Notes: a model not told the origin generated them from the sequence alone. 64,000 bases of DNA from Lachnospiraceae bacterium (GCA_017470935.1 JAFUXG010000022.1:1-64000); one strand, 5' to 3'; positions 44,801 through 54,453 are shown, numbered from the stretch's first letter. Translations and numbers: made by a program.

Positions 44801-46498
44801 TTACTCTGTACCCACATAATCGACCGTTAAAACTCTTTGTGTATCCGCAGTGACTAGGTGTGACTCGCAGCGTCTTCTGCCTAACACCAGAAGCACCTCT
44901 GAGCCGTCAGCCAAGACCCTCTGGGCACCCCTCTCGCCTGCAGGAAGCTTAATATCCTTGAAGTACCTTGAAAGCTTCTTCCTGTGTCCTTCACCATCAC
45001 AGATAAAGTAATCCTCTTGTTTGGGACATCGGATATACAACGTATTCCCTATTGTATCACAATCAAAGTATTTCGTATAGTTTTTTTCAAATTTTTCACA
45101 ATTTTCGGGAAAGTTTTTCAATTCTGTTTGTGTACTTATTTCCGAGCCTGTTTCTGCCTCTTTTCCCGAGCCTGTTTTTGACAGCCTCAAAACAATTTTT
45201 TCCTTATCAGAAATTTTTATACTTAAATCCTCATCAATTTTCAGATCCTTTATATTAATTTTGACAGCTGTTGTGCCATCAGAGTCTGTGGCTGTGATAC
45301 AGTCTCTTTTGCATTTATCGCCCATTCTTTCAAGAATCAGCCACTCATAAGAGACCTCCGCCACCACACCGTAGGGAAGATTAAGCCTTCTTCCGCTCTG
45401 CTTTGAGAGCAGCCCATAAATTGCATTCACATGCTCTCCTGTAATATCCTTCTTCGCACCTGCAAGCCTTGTAAAAAGCTCATACAGCACCCTGTCGGCA
45501 AGTACCCTGTCCTCTGCAAGCAAATGCTCCCGCTGCAGGGAGAGCCTTTCTATTGTCATGCAGTCCGTCACTTCACTAAAGGGTATTACAGCAGTTGTAT
45601 TTCTATCAGCTTCATTAAGGGGCACTGTGGGTGCTGCCTTTATATCAACTTCACTAACGGGCTCTGTGGGCGCTGCCTTTATATCAACTTCACTAACGGG
45701 CTCTGTAAGCGGTGCCTTTGCAGCAGCTTTATCACCCTTAGAGCAGACCACCTGCACCTCTCCTGCAATGAACTTCATTGCCTGTTTCTTAATATACCCA
45801 TCATACAGGAAAGCCCGCTTTGCAAACTCGCTTATGTGCTCAGAAGCCCTGTCATTTATTACCGTCAGATCACTCATGACACGGTTTCTGATACGGTTTC
45901 TTGAATAATTGTCATCATTGTTAGTGGCATCCTCCTGCCAATGTATTCCCTGTGCAGTAAGCCACGACCTTATCTCTGCCCCCCTTACATTAAGGAGAGG
46001 TCTTATTATTATGTTCCGGCTGTCGGATAACACAGACACCGGCTGAATTCCGGCGGCACCTGCAAGGTCAGTCCCTCTCACAAGGTGAAACAGCACCGTC
46101 TCCGCCTGGTCATCCATATGGTGTGCCACCGCAAGCTTATGGGCTCCATTTTCTCTCATCACCTTATAGAAGCACTGATACCTGAAGCTTCTTCCTGCCT
46201 CCTCCTCTGAGAGCCCCTCCCTCTTGGCCATGGCCGGAATGTCCTCACAGAAAAGGTAAAACGGAAGACTCTTCTTCTCACACAGCATGCGCACAAACTC
46301 TGCATCCTCCCCTGCCTCCTTACGGATTCCGTGATTGATGTGAACCACGTAAATGGAAAGGCCATACTCCTCCTTAAGGCTGTCAAGTATCTCCAAAAGC
46401 GCGGTGGAATCCGCCCCGCCGGACACACCCACTACCACCTTATCCCCTAGTGCCAACATATCATTTTCTTTTATGTATTCTCTGACCTTCTCAAGCAT
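44801..46498 (-). CDS. tilS: tRNA(Ile)-lysidine synthetase, with a tandem-repeat insert
   Basis: 565 residues. P-loop SGGADS (26-31), HHMDDQAETVLF and the NRIRNRV helix identify the TilS N-domain; a C-terminal TilS substrate-binding region (YFKDIKLPAGERGAQRVLADG) is present. Makes lysidine at the tRNA-Ile CAU anticodon; essential. Residues about 258-300 carry an in-frame insert with a 39-bp DNA repeat (units of SEVDIKAAPTEPV), unlike other TilS proteins. The frame is open to 46573 through a MITE, but GAGGATAAGG fixes the ATG at 46498. Confidence 0.92.
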   Translation of the reverse strand: MLEKVREYIKENDMLALGDKVVVGVSGGADSTALLEILDSLKEEYGLSIYVVHINHGIRKEAGEDAEFVRMLCEKKSLPFYLFCEDIPAMAKREGLSEEEAGRSFRYQCFYKVMRENGAHKLAVAHHMDDQAETVLFHLVRGTDLAGAAGIQPVSVLSDSRNIIIRPLLNVRGAEIRSWLTAQGIHWQEDATNNDDNYSRNRIRNRVMSDLTVINDRASEHISEFAKRAFLYDGYIKKQAMKFIAGEVQVVCSKGDKAAAKAPLTEPVSEVDIKAAPTEPVSEVDIKAAPTVPLNEADRNTTAVIPFSEVTDCMTIERLSLQREHLLAEDRVLADRVLYELFTRLAGAKKDITGEHVNAIYGLLSKQSGRRLNLPYGVVAEVSYEWLILERMGDKCKRDCITATDSDGTTAVKINIKDLKIDEDLSIKISDKEKIVLRLSKTGSGKEAETGSEISTQTELKNFPENCEKFEKNYTKYFDCDTIGNTLYIRCPKQEDYFICDGEGHRKKLSRYFKDIKLPAGERGAQRVLADGSEVLLVLGRRRCESHLVTADTQRVLTVDYVGTE

Positions 46499-46521
46499 AC
46501 CCTTATCCTCATAATTGGTGA

Positions 46522-46624
46522 GGGCTCTGGCACAACCATAAGTTGATGATACCCTCATCCGCCCTTCGGGCACCTTCCCCCTTAAAGGGGGAAGGCATAA
46601 ATCAACTTTATGTTGTGCCAGAGC
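46522..46624. mobile_element. MITE-like element with REP-type core, just upstream of tilS
   Basis: Terminal inverted repeats GCTCTGGCACAACCATAAGT and ACTTTATGTTGTGCCAGAGC, extended by TTGAT/ATCAA inside. They are flanked by 8-bp direct repeats ATTGGTGA (46514-46521 and 46625-46632). The centre reads ACCCTCATCCGCCCTTCGGG and a CTTCCCCC/GGGGGAAG hairpin. No coding capacity. The tilS ribosome site survives immediately beyond the left end. Related cores occur at 13544 and 49003. Confidence 0.75.
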
Positions 46625-46671
46625 ATTGGTGAAACCAAACTATGTACTCACCCTCACAACCTTTGCAGGCT

Positions 46672-48768
46672 TCACCGTTCCCACAGCCCGATGGCCATCA
46701 CCGTACTATCATCCTTGAGTTTTCCATCCTGCATCTCGCAGACCTTGTCCATAATAAGCTGGGCAAGCTTCTGCACATTGTCGGTATCATTGGCTGCGAT
46801 GAGCCCTGCAAGATAGTCCTCCCTGTTGTCGGCGGTGATTCCATCCAGCACTCCGTCACTTATCATCACAACTATGTCCCCATGATATAGCTTTCTGGTG
46901 CAGGTGTCAAACTCAATTTCCTCTAACACCCCCACAGGAAGGGTGGTGGACCTGACGCACTCCACCTTATCCTCATGCCTTATAAATGTGGTGGAGGCCC
47001 CAAGCTTAATAAAATCCGCGTTCCCGGTATAGAGGTCGAAAACCGTGATATCCAGGGTAGAGCTGCCCCCGCCATCAGTAATAAAGCTTATAAATGAGTT
47101 CAAAAGCTCCACTGCAAGCTTCCTGCCAAACCCGGCAGACAGAAGCTGTTCGAGAAGATCCATGATCTGGCCGCTCTTATTATATGCATTTTCACCGCTT
47201 CCCATGCCATCTGATATCATGCAGTAAGCCTTCTCATTTTCCAGCTTGGTGATGGAAAAATTATCCCCGCAAAGGGACTCTCCCGTTCTATTCTTCCGCA
47301 CAAGGCCTGTGGTGAGATAATACCTTCCCTCCTCTATAAAATAGAAAATGCTCTCGCTCTTTCCCACCACATCATTACCCCTGTCCACGCACTTCACTGT
47401 GCGGCGCACCACATTGCCCACAGTTCTGGCAAGCATCTTACCTGACACAACCCTGTTGGAGGTAACAACGCACCTTATATACACATGAAGCCGTCCATCC
47501 CTGTCCTTGAGGCATACAGCCTTTGAGACCGTAACCCCCCTTCGCCAGAGCCTCTCACTTATCCTGCTCTCAAAATTATCCACAGGAAATGATTCCTCCA
47601 AAATCTCACCCTGGAATCCTGTGATTATCTCACCTACCTGCTTAAGCTGCCTTATGAAATTCCGCCTCAGCTCGTTAAGCCTGCTGTTCTCCGACTCCAT
47701 GGCATTAAGCAGTGATATGCCGTCACCGCTCAGATACATGTTGGAAAGTCCTGTGGGTATACGGTCCGGATAATCCTTCTCGTGGACCGACAGCATTTTT
47801 TCCATGGCAATAAATGCCTGGCCAAAGTTCTCAATCTGGCGCCTTGTAGCCTCCTGCACAAGAATATCCTGGGAGGACCTTGTAACCTCACCGCTCCTTG
47901 TCACCACACGCTTTAACATGTCCTTCGGTGTCAGAATAAATGCTGCCGTAACAATAAGCCCACCGATAAGCATGTTATCATTTAGCAGGCTGCTTTCATA
48001 GGTGGCACCAAGAAGCACGGTACCTCCCACATATGCCAGCAGCACCCCTGCCTTTCCAAGCTCCTTTAACACCACAATAAGTCCCGCCACCGCTATCATA
48101 ACTGCAAGGTAGGACACATGTCCCGACCATATGGAAAGCACCACGCCCACCAGACTTCCTGTGGCTATTCCCACTCCCCCGTCAAAGCGGTAGGCATTAT
48201 AAAGCAGCAGATATGCCGCCACAATATATGTAAGAGGTATGGGCTCCTTTATACCGGGGCAGCCGAACAGTCCCGCTGCCATCAGTGCAAACAGTCCCAC
48301 AAACCGCCTGTTGTCTGCAAACATCCTGCTTGTCCCGACCCGCAGGGCATCAAAGCCCTGTTCAAACACAAGGGTCATGCACCCTGCGATCACTCCCTCC
48401 AAAAATGTATATACAAGTGATATGACCCTTCCTGTCACCACATACTCAAAGGGCATGCTCACTCCCCAGAGGATCATTCCCGCTGCCAGGGCAATCTGGA
48501 GATTGCCGGAAAAGATCTTCTCCCTGTCGGTCTTATTTAAAAGAATGAGTAAGAAAATAAGCACAATGGCATACCTTAACACCTCCTGTCCGGAAAATGT
48601 ACTCATAACTCCAAAAAGCAATGCAGTGAACAGGCTTATGGAGCTCACATCCTTCAGATACGCCGCCATGAAAAAAGGCACAACAAAGGGATACATTCCA
48701 AGCAGGCTGCATCTTGCCACCATAAATGCAAGGATATGTATCCCTATTTCTTTCATTCTGTAATGCAT
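46672..48768 (-). CDS. spoIIE: Stage II sporulation protein E (membrane PP2C phosphatase)
   Basis: 698 residues. About ten N-terminal membrane segments (to about 285), a central regulatory region (290-480) and a C-terminal PP2C-type phosphatase with CGDNFSITKLENEKAYCMIS, DGMGSGENA and VMISDGVLDGI. Dephosphorylates SpoIIAA to release sigma-F in the forespore and interacts with the division machinery. GGGAGGAATGTCAT precedes the ATG. Position between divIC and tilS is as in Bacillus. Confidence 0.92.
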   Translation of the reverse strand: MHYRMKEIGIHILAFMVARCSLLGMYPFVVPFFMAAYLKDVSSISLFTALLFGVMSTFSGQEVLRYAIVLIFLLILLNKTDREKIFSGNLQIALAAGMILWGVSMPFEYVVTGRVISLVYTFLEGVIAGCMTLVFEQGFDALRVGTSRMFADNRRFVGLFALMAAGLFGCPGIKEPIPLTYIVAAYLLLYNAYRFDGGVGIATGSLVGVVLSIWSGHVSYLAVMIAVAGLIVVLKELGKAGVLLAYVGGTVLLGATYESSLLNDNMLIGGLIVTAAFILTPKDMLKRVVTRSGEVTRSSQDILVQEATRRQIENFGQAFIAMEKMLSVHEKDYPDRIPTGLSNMYLSGDGISLLNAMESENSRLNELRRNFIRQLKQVGEIITGFQGEILEESFPVDNFESRISERLWRRGVTVSKAVCLKDRDGRLHVYIRCVVTSNRVVSGKMLARTVGNVVRRTVKCVDRGNDVVGKSESIFYFIEEGRYYLTTGLVRKNRTGESLCGDNFSITKLENEKAYCMISDGMGSGENAYNKSGQIMDLLEQLLSAGFGRKLAVELLNSFISFITDGGGSSTLDITVFDLYTGNADFIKLGASTTFIRHEDKVECVRSTTLPVGVLEEIEFDTCTRKLYHGDIVVMISDGVLDGITADNREDYLAGLIAANDTDNVQKLAQLIMDKVCEMQDGKLKDDSTVMAIGLWER

Positions 48769-48815
48769 ATGACATTCCTCCCATATTATAATGCATCACC
48801 TGAACGTAAGTCTGT

Positions 48816-48931
48816 TATGATCATTCTCCGTTACTGCTTTACTGCCATAGAGAATCTGCTTTCCACGATTCTCTGTTACGGCTTCGCGCCACATCACTAC
48901 AGACATCTATACAGGCAATAGAATGATCATA
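48816..48931. repeat. Inverted-repeat element in the spoIIE upstream gap
   Basis: TATGATCATTCT and AGAATGATCATA, 12 bp perfect, enclose a 92-bp centre that contains the smaller hairpin GAGAATC..GATTCTC. It may be another non-autonomous insertion; no target duplication was clear. The spoIIE promoter must lie nearby but I cannot point to it. Confidence 0.45.
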
Positions 48932-49002
48932 GCATTATATTATGACTAACAATGTCATATTCTATTATATATTCGGTTAATATATCGCAAATTTCGATGT
49001 AC

Positions 49003-49072
49003 AATGCCACAAGCCTCTGACGTCACCCTCATCCGCCGGCTGCACCGGCACCTTCCCACACATTGGGAAGAC
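49003..49072. repeat. REP-like repeat (CCCTCATCCGCC family)
   Basis: CACCCTCATCCGCCGGCTGC, then ACCGGCACCTTCCC and a CTTCCCA..TGGGAAG hairpin, the same plan as the core of the element at 46522. Downstream of divIC. Confidence 0.6.
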
Positions 49073-49084
49073 AAAAATCCATCC

Positions 49085-49384
49085 TCACTTATTCTCCGGC
49101 TGTATCAGTATCTCGTTGGGATACACAAGCCCCAGCTTGCTCTTGGCAACCTCCTCCATGTACTTCTTGGTCTTCATATATTTCTCAAGCTCTTCTAAGT
49201 CTTCCTTCCGCTTCTCCTCACTCTCCATGCGGGCAGCCAGGGCCTCCTGCTTCTTGCTGAGCTCGCGGCTTTCCTTGTAAAGAGAGGCGGTTCTCATTCC
49301 CATCAGTGCGCAAAAACATATCACAACAAAAACAATGACAGGCGAACCCTTCTTGACCCTTCTTTTCTTTTGTCTCCTACTCAT
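49085..49384 (-). CDS. divIC: FtsB/DivIC-type septum formation initiator
   Basis: 99 residues: basic start (MSRRQKKRRVKKG), one transmembrane helix (SPVIVFVVICFCALMGM) and an extracytoplasmic coiled coil (ELSKKQEALAARMESEEKRK) ending with the family pattern KLGLVYPNEILI. Scaffolds FtsL/DivIB in the divisome. Position between yabQ and spoIIE agrees. An in-frame GTG at 49393 is a poorer start because AAGGA lies too close. Confidence 0.88.
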   Translation of the reverse strand: MSRRQKKRRVKKGSPVIVFVVICFCALMGMRTASLYKESRELSKKQEALAARMESEEKRKEDLEELEKYMKTKKYMEEVAKSKLGLVYPNEILIQPENK

Positions 49385-49410
49385 TGAAATCACATCCTTA
49401 ATTCCAAGCT

Positions 49411-49833
49411 TTACCTTCCCTTAACCGCTATTTTAACCTGTGCCATTATATTTTTCAATGTTTTTCTTACAAATCTTCCCACGAAGGCAAAGGGCTTAGC
49501 AAGGAGCTTGAAAAATCTGCGCCAATATGGAATCATTTTGTGCACAATAAAAAGCAACAGCCTTGACAGCGTTAAGGAGTACAGTATAACACCTAAAAAC
49601 ATCCCAATAAAGGCGTATGCCCTCAAGGCTCCCCGGTTATATATCACCAGCGTCCGGAACACCATCCACGCCGTGAACATCCAAAAGGAAAGATCCTCAA
49701 TGTCCACCAGCACATCCGGATGGGGCACAAAGATCCTGAAGCACCTTATCAAATCGTAGCCGAATGCCAGCATAGCCCCAAGGAGCATACAGATTCCAAA
49801 CAACGTCATTTCATCATATATCAGCTCTGCCAT
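49411..49833 (-). CDS. yabQ: Spore cortex biosynthesis protein YabQ
   Basis: 140 residues, four to five membrane segments, family pattern MLGAMLAFGYDLIRCFRIF-like at the start and a basic C-terminal tail. Needed for spore cortex formation in Bacillus. Its ATG at 49833 overlaps the end of yabP by 8 bp, with AGGTGG upstream, which indicates translational coupling. Confidence 0.85.
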   Translation of the reverse strand: MAELIYDEMTLFGICMLLGAMLAFGYDLIRCFRIFVPHPDVLVDIEDLSFWMFTAWMVFRTLVIYNRGALRAYAFIGMFLGVILYSLTLSRLLLFIVHKMIPYWRRFFKLLAKPFAFVGRFVRKTLKNIMAQVKIAVKGR

Positions 49834-49840
49834 GGCCCAC

Positions 49841-50128
49841 CTACTTAAACAGCCTGTTAAGTATTGAGTTATCATCCTTCATGCCAGGCTTGATATCTGA
49901 ATAGGTAAATGAATCCACCCGCCCGTCAATCTCCACCTCACCCTTTTCAAGTGTAAGCTTCGTAACGTTAAGCTCTGTGCCCTTGATCAGCAGCATTCCC
50001 TGCTCTGTCTCGAGCAGTATTTCATTGGGATCAAAGGAAATGACCGCATTAACACCTGTCACCACTCCCGTTCCCCTGTTGTTCAAGGTTATCCTGTGAG
50101 CCTTTATACTGCTGCGATTATCCTCCAT
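49841..50128 (-). CDS. yabP: Sporulation protein YabP
   Basis: 95 residues, beta-rich, with the family pattern HRITLNNRGTGVVTGVNAVI, SFDPNEILLETEQGMLLIKG and LEKGEVEIDGRVDSFTY. Required for cortex assembly in Bacillus, acting with YabQ. AAGGAGG 6-7 nt before the ATG at 50128. Confidence 0.9.
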   Translation of the reverse strand: MEDNRSSIKAHRITLNNRGTGVVTGVNAVISFDPNEILLETEQGMLLIKGTELNVTKLTLEKGEVEIDGRVDSFTYSDIKPGMKDDNSILNRLFK

Positions 50129-50381
50129 ACACAACCTCCTTCTATAATGCAATAAAGCTCTCCGCTACATAGTATAAGAAGCCGCTCCGTGCACTATCTT
50201 CTTCTATAATGCAGTGAAGTCCTTACCTCAATCTGCACCACAAACAATGCCTTGGTTAAATGTATGAAGAAAAATCCCCAAACATGCCTATAATCTTTAA
50301 TTATCGTTCTGTCCCAGCAAATATTTATATGCCTTCCTTCTTTTATAGAAAGATGGCTAATGTAAAACAGAAATCATCATT

Positions 50382-50621
50382 TCACAGATACTTAAACATT
50401 TCCTTCGCGTCCTCCTTCTTTGTAGAGTCCGCAATCTGTGTTACCTCCACAGCAACATTCTTGTTGCCAAATTCAATATCTATCCTGTCGCCCACCTTCA
50501 CATCAACGGAAGCCTTGGCAACCCTGCCATTGACCATAACACGCCCCGCATCACAGGCCTCGTTGGCAACAGTACGGCGCTTTATAAGCCGTGACACCTT
50601 CAAATACTTGTCTAACCGCAT
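50382..50621 (-). CDS. rqcP: S4-domain RNA-binding protein RqcP (YabO)
   Basis: 79 residues, an S4 domain from the start: [53 protein letters not shown]. In Bacillus RqcP works with RqcH in ribosome-associated quality control by alanine tailing. GGAGGTAGTT fixes the ATG at 50621; the frame is open further upstream. Gene order hup-rqcP-yabP matches other Firmicutes. The 250-bp gap to yabP (50129-50381) holds a short direct repeat TTCTATAATGCA and nothing else I recognise. Confidence 0.9.
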   Translation of the reverse strand: MRLDKYLKVSRLIKRRTVANEACDAGRVMVNGRVAKASVDVKVGDRIDIEFGNKNVAVEVTQIADSTKKEDAKEMFKYL

Positions 50622-50725
50622 AACTACCTCCAAATATATAAAATCGAGCAGGGTTCCCCTGCCCGCCCGCGAGCCGCCGATCAGCATAAGCTGACATATT
50701 CCATATCGGCGACTCTGCATAAGCA

Positions 50726-50756
50726 AACAAAAGGCTGTCGCATACGCAACAGCCTT
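50726..50756 (-). terminator. Terminator of the HU gene
   Basis: Minus-strand AAGGCTGTTGCGTATGCGACAGCCTT split by its loop, then TTGTTTGCTT, 22 bp after the stop at 50779. Confidence 0.75.
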
Positions 50757-50778
50757 CGCAAATAATCATATAAATTAA

Positions 50779-51060
50779 TTATTTCTTCTTGTTAACAGAA
50801 TCCTTAAGTGCCTTACCAGCCTTGAACTTAGGAGCCTTAGATGCAGGAATCTTCATAGACTTACCAGTCTTAGGATTTCTACCCTCTCTAGCAGGTCTCT
50901 TAACTACCTCAAAAGTACCGAAACCAACTAACTGAATCTTCTCACCCTTTGTTAACTCTGTTGCTACTACGTCTGTGAAAGCCTTAAGTGCCTTCTCAGC
51001 ATCCTTCTTAGATAATTCAGTCTTCTCAGCCATAGCTGCTACTAACTCTGCTTTGTTCAT
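50779..51060 (-). CDS. hup: DNA-binding protein HU
   Basis: 93 residues, complete HU fold: MNKAELVAAMAEKTELSKKD, the conserved VGFGTFEV strand and beta-arm R-A-REGRNPKTGKSMKIPASK. Bends and compacts DNA. A strong promoter (51135-51163) and near-consensus AGGAGG site suit an abundant protein. Confidence 0.97.
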   Translation of the reverse strand: MNKAELVAAMAEKTELSKKDAEKALKAFTDVVATELTKGEKIQLVGFGTFEVVKRPAREGRNPKTGKSMKIPASKAPKFKAGKALKDSVNKKK

Positions 51061-51134
51061 AGGAATAGTTCCTCCTCTTAAAATATATAGTATTTGCTTG
51101 GTATTCTTGACCTTTCGGACAAGTCCTAAGAGTA

Positions 51135-51163
51135 GTTATACTCGTTTGCGCTTTGTTTGTCAA
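51135..51163 (-). promoter_or_regulatory. Promoter of hup
   Basis: Minus-strand TTGACA (51158-51163), 17 bp, TATAAC (51135-51140): near consensus. Leader about 70 nt. Confidence 0.8.
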
Positions 51164-51253
51164 GCAATTCAATATATTCTTCGCTTTTTTGTGTAAAATA
51201 GTAGAATTTTCCAAGTACTTTTCCACTAAAATCTATTCAATTTGCCATATTTT

Positions 51254-51802
51254 CTACCCTTCCATCTGCTTTCCAAGGAAGTTTGCAGCAATTATTGCCG
51301 CCTTTCTCTCCGTCTCAGTCAGAGGTTTTTTCTCATCCTTATTGAGAATTATTACCGCTCCGATGGCATCACCCTCGCAAATTATGGTCTGAACGATCTC
51401 ACCATCATACACGTCATCATTTTCTCCCGTTATCTTAATATACTTCTTCTCGCCCTTCCTTGCCATTATTGCCTCTCTATCGTTAATGGCGTCCTCCAGC
51501 TCCTTGTGAAGTGGCTTTCCTAACAGATTCTTCTTAGGCATACCAGCCACTGCGATTATCTGATCCCTGTCTGTAACACACACCGGACATCCCAGTATCT
51601 GGGCCGTTGCGTCAACATACTCCTGGGCGAATATGGAAAGCTCACCGATGGGCGAATACTTCTTAAGAATGATCTCTCCATCCTTATCTGTAAAAATCTC
51701 AAGCGGGTCGCCCTCGCGGATCCTCAAGGTTCTTCTTATCTCCTTTGGTACAACTATTCTTCCAAGCTCGTCTATCCTTCTAACAATTCCCGTTGCTTTC
51801 AT
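51254..51802 (-). CDS. spoVT: Stage V sporulation regulator SpoVT (AbrB family)
   Basis: 182 residues. An N-terminal AbrB swapped-hairpin DNA-binding domain (MKATGIVRRIDELGRIVVPK, RTLRIREGDPLEIF) and a GAF-like C-terminal domain (VDATAQILGCPVCVTDRDQI, GDAIGAVIILNKDE). A sigma-G-linked forespore regulator in Bacillus; some clostridia have several homologues. The start is set at 51802 behind GGAGG. Confidence 0.88.
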   Translation of the reverse strand: MKATGIVRRIDELGRIVVPKEIRRTLRIREGDPLEIFTDKDGEIILKKYSPIGELSIFAQEYVDATAQILGCPVCVTDRDQIIAVAGMPKKNLLGKPLHKELEDAINDREAIMARKGEKKYIKITGENDDVYDGEIVQTIICEGDAIGAVIILNKDEKKPLTETERKAAIIAANFLGKQMEG

Positions 51803-52075
51803 AATAAATGATTCCTCCATTTTAAGATACTTGCCATACTATATTAACCTTAATGCTACTAATATTATACCGATACTATGATGACACTTCTTAATATCAG
51901 TCTCATATTACTGCATTGTTCTTAATGGCACTTTCTGTATGTAGTATCTGTCAAATGTTAGAAAATATACGCAAGTTTTTGAATTATATCCACCCGGTTT
52001 TATTTTATTATTTAATTTCAAAACATCTTCTGTTATACTTAACACATATACTTTTCTAACGGAGGGGATTCATTT

Positions 52076-53110
52076 ATGGATAAAAAGATCACCATCATTC
52101 TTCCATGCTACAACGTGGAGCAATATATCGACCGCTGCTTTCAAAGCCTTAAGAATCAGACCATAGGCTTTGAGAATATGGAGCTTATTTTTGTAAATGA
52201 TGCCTCCACCGACGGCACACTCAACAGGCTTACCGCATTAGAGCAGCAGTATCCCGACAACATCATCGTCATTAACTTCACCGAGAATCGGCGCCAGGGC
52301 ACTGCAAGGAATGTGGCACTTGAATACGCCTCCGCACCATACATTGGGTATGTGGACTCTGATGACTGGGTGGATGTGACCATGTTCGAGAAAATGGTGG
52401 CTGCCATCGAGAAGTACGGCTGTGACTTCGTGGAGTGCCGATGGGATCTGGCAAGGGATGAGAAGCACCGCACACCTGTTAAGAAGCTGGGGGATAACGG
52501 TTATCTTAACCTTACAGATCCAAAGGTCCGTACCAGGTTCATCGGCGACCAGATCGGTATCACTGCACTCTGGAGCAAGGTGTTCAAGAAGAGCTTCCTT
52601 GTTGATAATGACATATTCTGTCCGGAGCAGATACGGTATGAGGACATATTCTTCTGCTATCTGGCATTTCTCTACGCAAGGTCTTACTATAGAATTGATG
52701 AAGCCCTATATCATTATTTTGTCAATCCAAAGGGAACGGTTCAGAGCAAGCATCAGGAGCATCAGTTCGACAAGATGCCCATTGCCCTTGGCTTCTTACA
52801 CACATGCCGTGACAGAGGACTTGACTGTGATAAGGTGAACAGGGATTGCATTGAATGGATGTTTCTTGAGAAATATTATGTGTACATGCTGTGGGAGGTA
52901 TTCAAGGAATTCCCAGATCGTTCCTATGACTGCTACGTGGAAATGAGGGAAACAGTACTTGCCGAAATTCCGGATTACAAAACCAATCCATTCAGAGCCT
53001 GGGAAAGCAACACCTTTGATGATTTCATGCTGAAGCTGTTGGACTATCCCTTCGATAAGGAAGCATTCATCGGACTCAGGAATGAGATGTTGAAAAAGTT
53101 CAGGCAGTAA
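52076..53110 (+). CDS. Family 2 glycosyltransferase
   Basis: 344 residues. GT-A fold: ITIILPCYNVEQYIDRCFQS, LIFVNDASTDGT, TENRRQGTARNVALEYA, and the DXD-type GYVDSDDWVD; a C-terminal region with FCPEQIRYEDIFFCYLAFLY is the conserved acceptor segment. Cytoplasmic, no membrane span. Builds a surface glycan by inverting transfer; donor and acceptor unknown. GGAGGGG upstream. With the next gene and the convergent phosphonate cluster it suggests a glycan locus. About 160 bp follow without a gene. Confidence 0.9.
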   Translation: MDKKITIILPCYNVEQYIDRCFQSLKNQTIGFENMELIFVNDASTDGTLNRLTALEQQYPDNIIVINFTENRRQGTARNVALEYASAPYIGYVDSDDWVDVTMFEKMVAAIEKYGCDFVECRWDLARDEKHRTPVKKLGDNGYLNLTDPKVRTRFIGDQIGITALWSKVFKKSFLVDNDIFCPEQIRYEDIFFCYLAFLYARSYYRIDEALYHYFVNPKGTVQSKHQEHQFDKMPIALGFLHTCRDRGLDCDKVNRDCIEWMFLEKYYVYMLWEVFKEFPDRSYDCYVEMRETVLAEIPDYKTNPFRAWESNTFDDFMLKLLDYPFDKEAFIGLRNEMLKKFRQ

Positions 53111-53271
53111 ACGCCTCTCAGGATAATGGGCAGCCAGAACATGATAAGATGATCAGAAAGTTCAGTCAGTGAGAGCCTTATGTCCGAACGTAATATAACA
53201 TGGTGAAGCAACAGCTAACCAGCATCATTGCTTTAGATAATAATACCACATATTTTTGAAGGGGATATAAC

Positions 53272-54453
53272 ATGGATAAAAAAAATTACAACATACTTTT
53301 CTGTAAATGGACATCAATCTGCGAAAACGGAATTGATCATGGTTTTCAGCAGCTAGGCTATAATATTGATTATATGACCAGACTTTTTGACAGTGTGGAT
53401 TACGACAAGGGATATCTGGAGGAGTTAGCGGCAAGGCTTCAGGAGAAGCAGTATGACTGTGTATTCACCGTCAACTTCATCCCCATCGTATCAAGAGTGT
53501 GCAATATTTTCAAAATACCATATGTGTGCTGGACGGTGGATAACCCTGTGTTCCAGCTGTACTCAGAAACCATTAAAAACCCTTGGAACAGGATTTTCAT
53601 GTTTGACAGGAGCCAGTATAACAAATTCTCCCCCCTTAATCCTGAGAACATATTCTATATGCCTCTGGCCTGTGATTATGAAGAATGGAATTCAATTACT
53701 CTGAGCGCCCAGGACCACAAGGATTATGACTGTGATATATCATTTATCGGCTCAACCTATGAAGAGAAATGCAAATACAACGGAATAGTCAATGACCTGT
53801 CCCCCTTTGTAAGGGGATATGTTGACGGTCTTGTTGCCGCACAGCTTAACGTGTACGGGTATAACTTTATTGAGGATTCTCTTACAGATGATTTTGTAAA
53901 GCAATTCAAGAAGGAGGCAGGATGGCACCCCTTAGGAGAAGACTATACAGAGGATGACAGGGCAATAATCGCTGACACCTTTATAGGCTATAAATGCACC
54001 GAGCAGGAGCGATTGCTGACTCTTAAAAATATTTCTGAGCATTTCAAGCTTGACCTTTGGACATTAAGTGATGTTTCAAAGCTTCCAAAGGTAAACTTCC
54101 GTGGTGGTGCTGATTCCACTACCATGATGCCCAGGATTTTTAAATGCAGTAAGATTAACCTGAGCATGACCAACCGCCCCATCCGTACAGGCATGCCTTT
54201 GCGCATGTTTGACACCATGGGTGCAGGAGGATTTCTGCTGACAAATTATCAGTCAGAGATACCTGATTTCTTTGAGATCGGAAAGGACCTAGAGGTGTAT
54301 GACAGCCAGGAGGATCTGATTAATAAGATTGACTATTATCTGCAGCATGAGGATGAGAGAATCCAGATAGCAAGGAACGGTCAGGCAAAGGTTAAGAACG
54401 AACACAGCTATAAGCTTAAGCTTAAGACAATGCTGGAAATGGCGGTGGGATAA
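53272..54453 (+). CDS. CgeB/DUF3880-like glycosyltransferase
   Basis: 393 residues. N-terminal Rossmann-like region (YNILFCKWTSICENGIDHGF, YDCVFTVNFIPIVSRVCNIF, PYVCWTVDNPVFQLYSETI) typical of DUF3880, and a C-terminal GT-B-type domain with INLSMTNRPIRTGMPLRMFD and AGGFLLTNYQSEIPDFFEIG. CgeB-like enzymes glycosylate spore-surface or other exported glycans. AAGGGG site 8 nt before the ATG. The stop abuts the stop of the convergent zinc dehydrogenase. Confidence 0.82.
   Translation: MDKKNYNILFCKWTSICENGIDHGFQQLGYNIDYMTRLFDSVDYDKGYLEELAARLQEKQYDCVFTVNFIPIVSRVCNIFKIPYVCWTVDNPVFQLYSETIKNPWNRIFMFDRSQYNKFSPLNPENIFYMPLACDYEEWNSITLSAQDHKDYDCDISFIGSTYEEKCKYNGIVNDLSPFVRGYVDGLVAAQLNVYGYNFIEDSLTDDFVKQFKKEAGWHPLGEDYTEDDRAIIADTFIGYKCTEQERLLTLKNISEHFKLDLWTLSDVSKLPKVNFRGGADSTTMMPRIFKCSKINLSMTNRPIRTGMPLRMFDTMGAGGFLLTNYQSEIPDFFEIGKDLEVYDSQEDLINKIDYYLQHEDERIQIARNGQAKVKNEHSYKLKLKTMLEMAVG

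Noticed and set aside
45635..45711. Tandem repeat as a CRISPR or regulatory array
   Set aside because: The 39-bp units are contiguous, in frame and inside tilS; there are no spacers.
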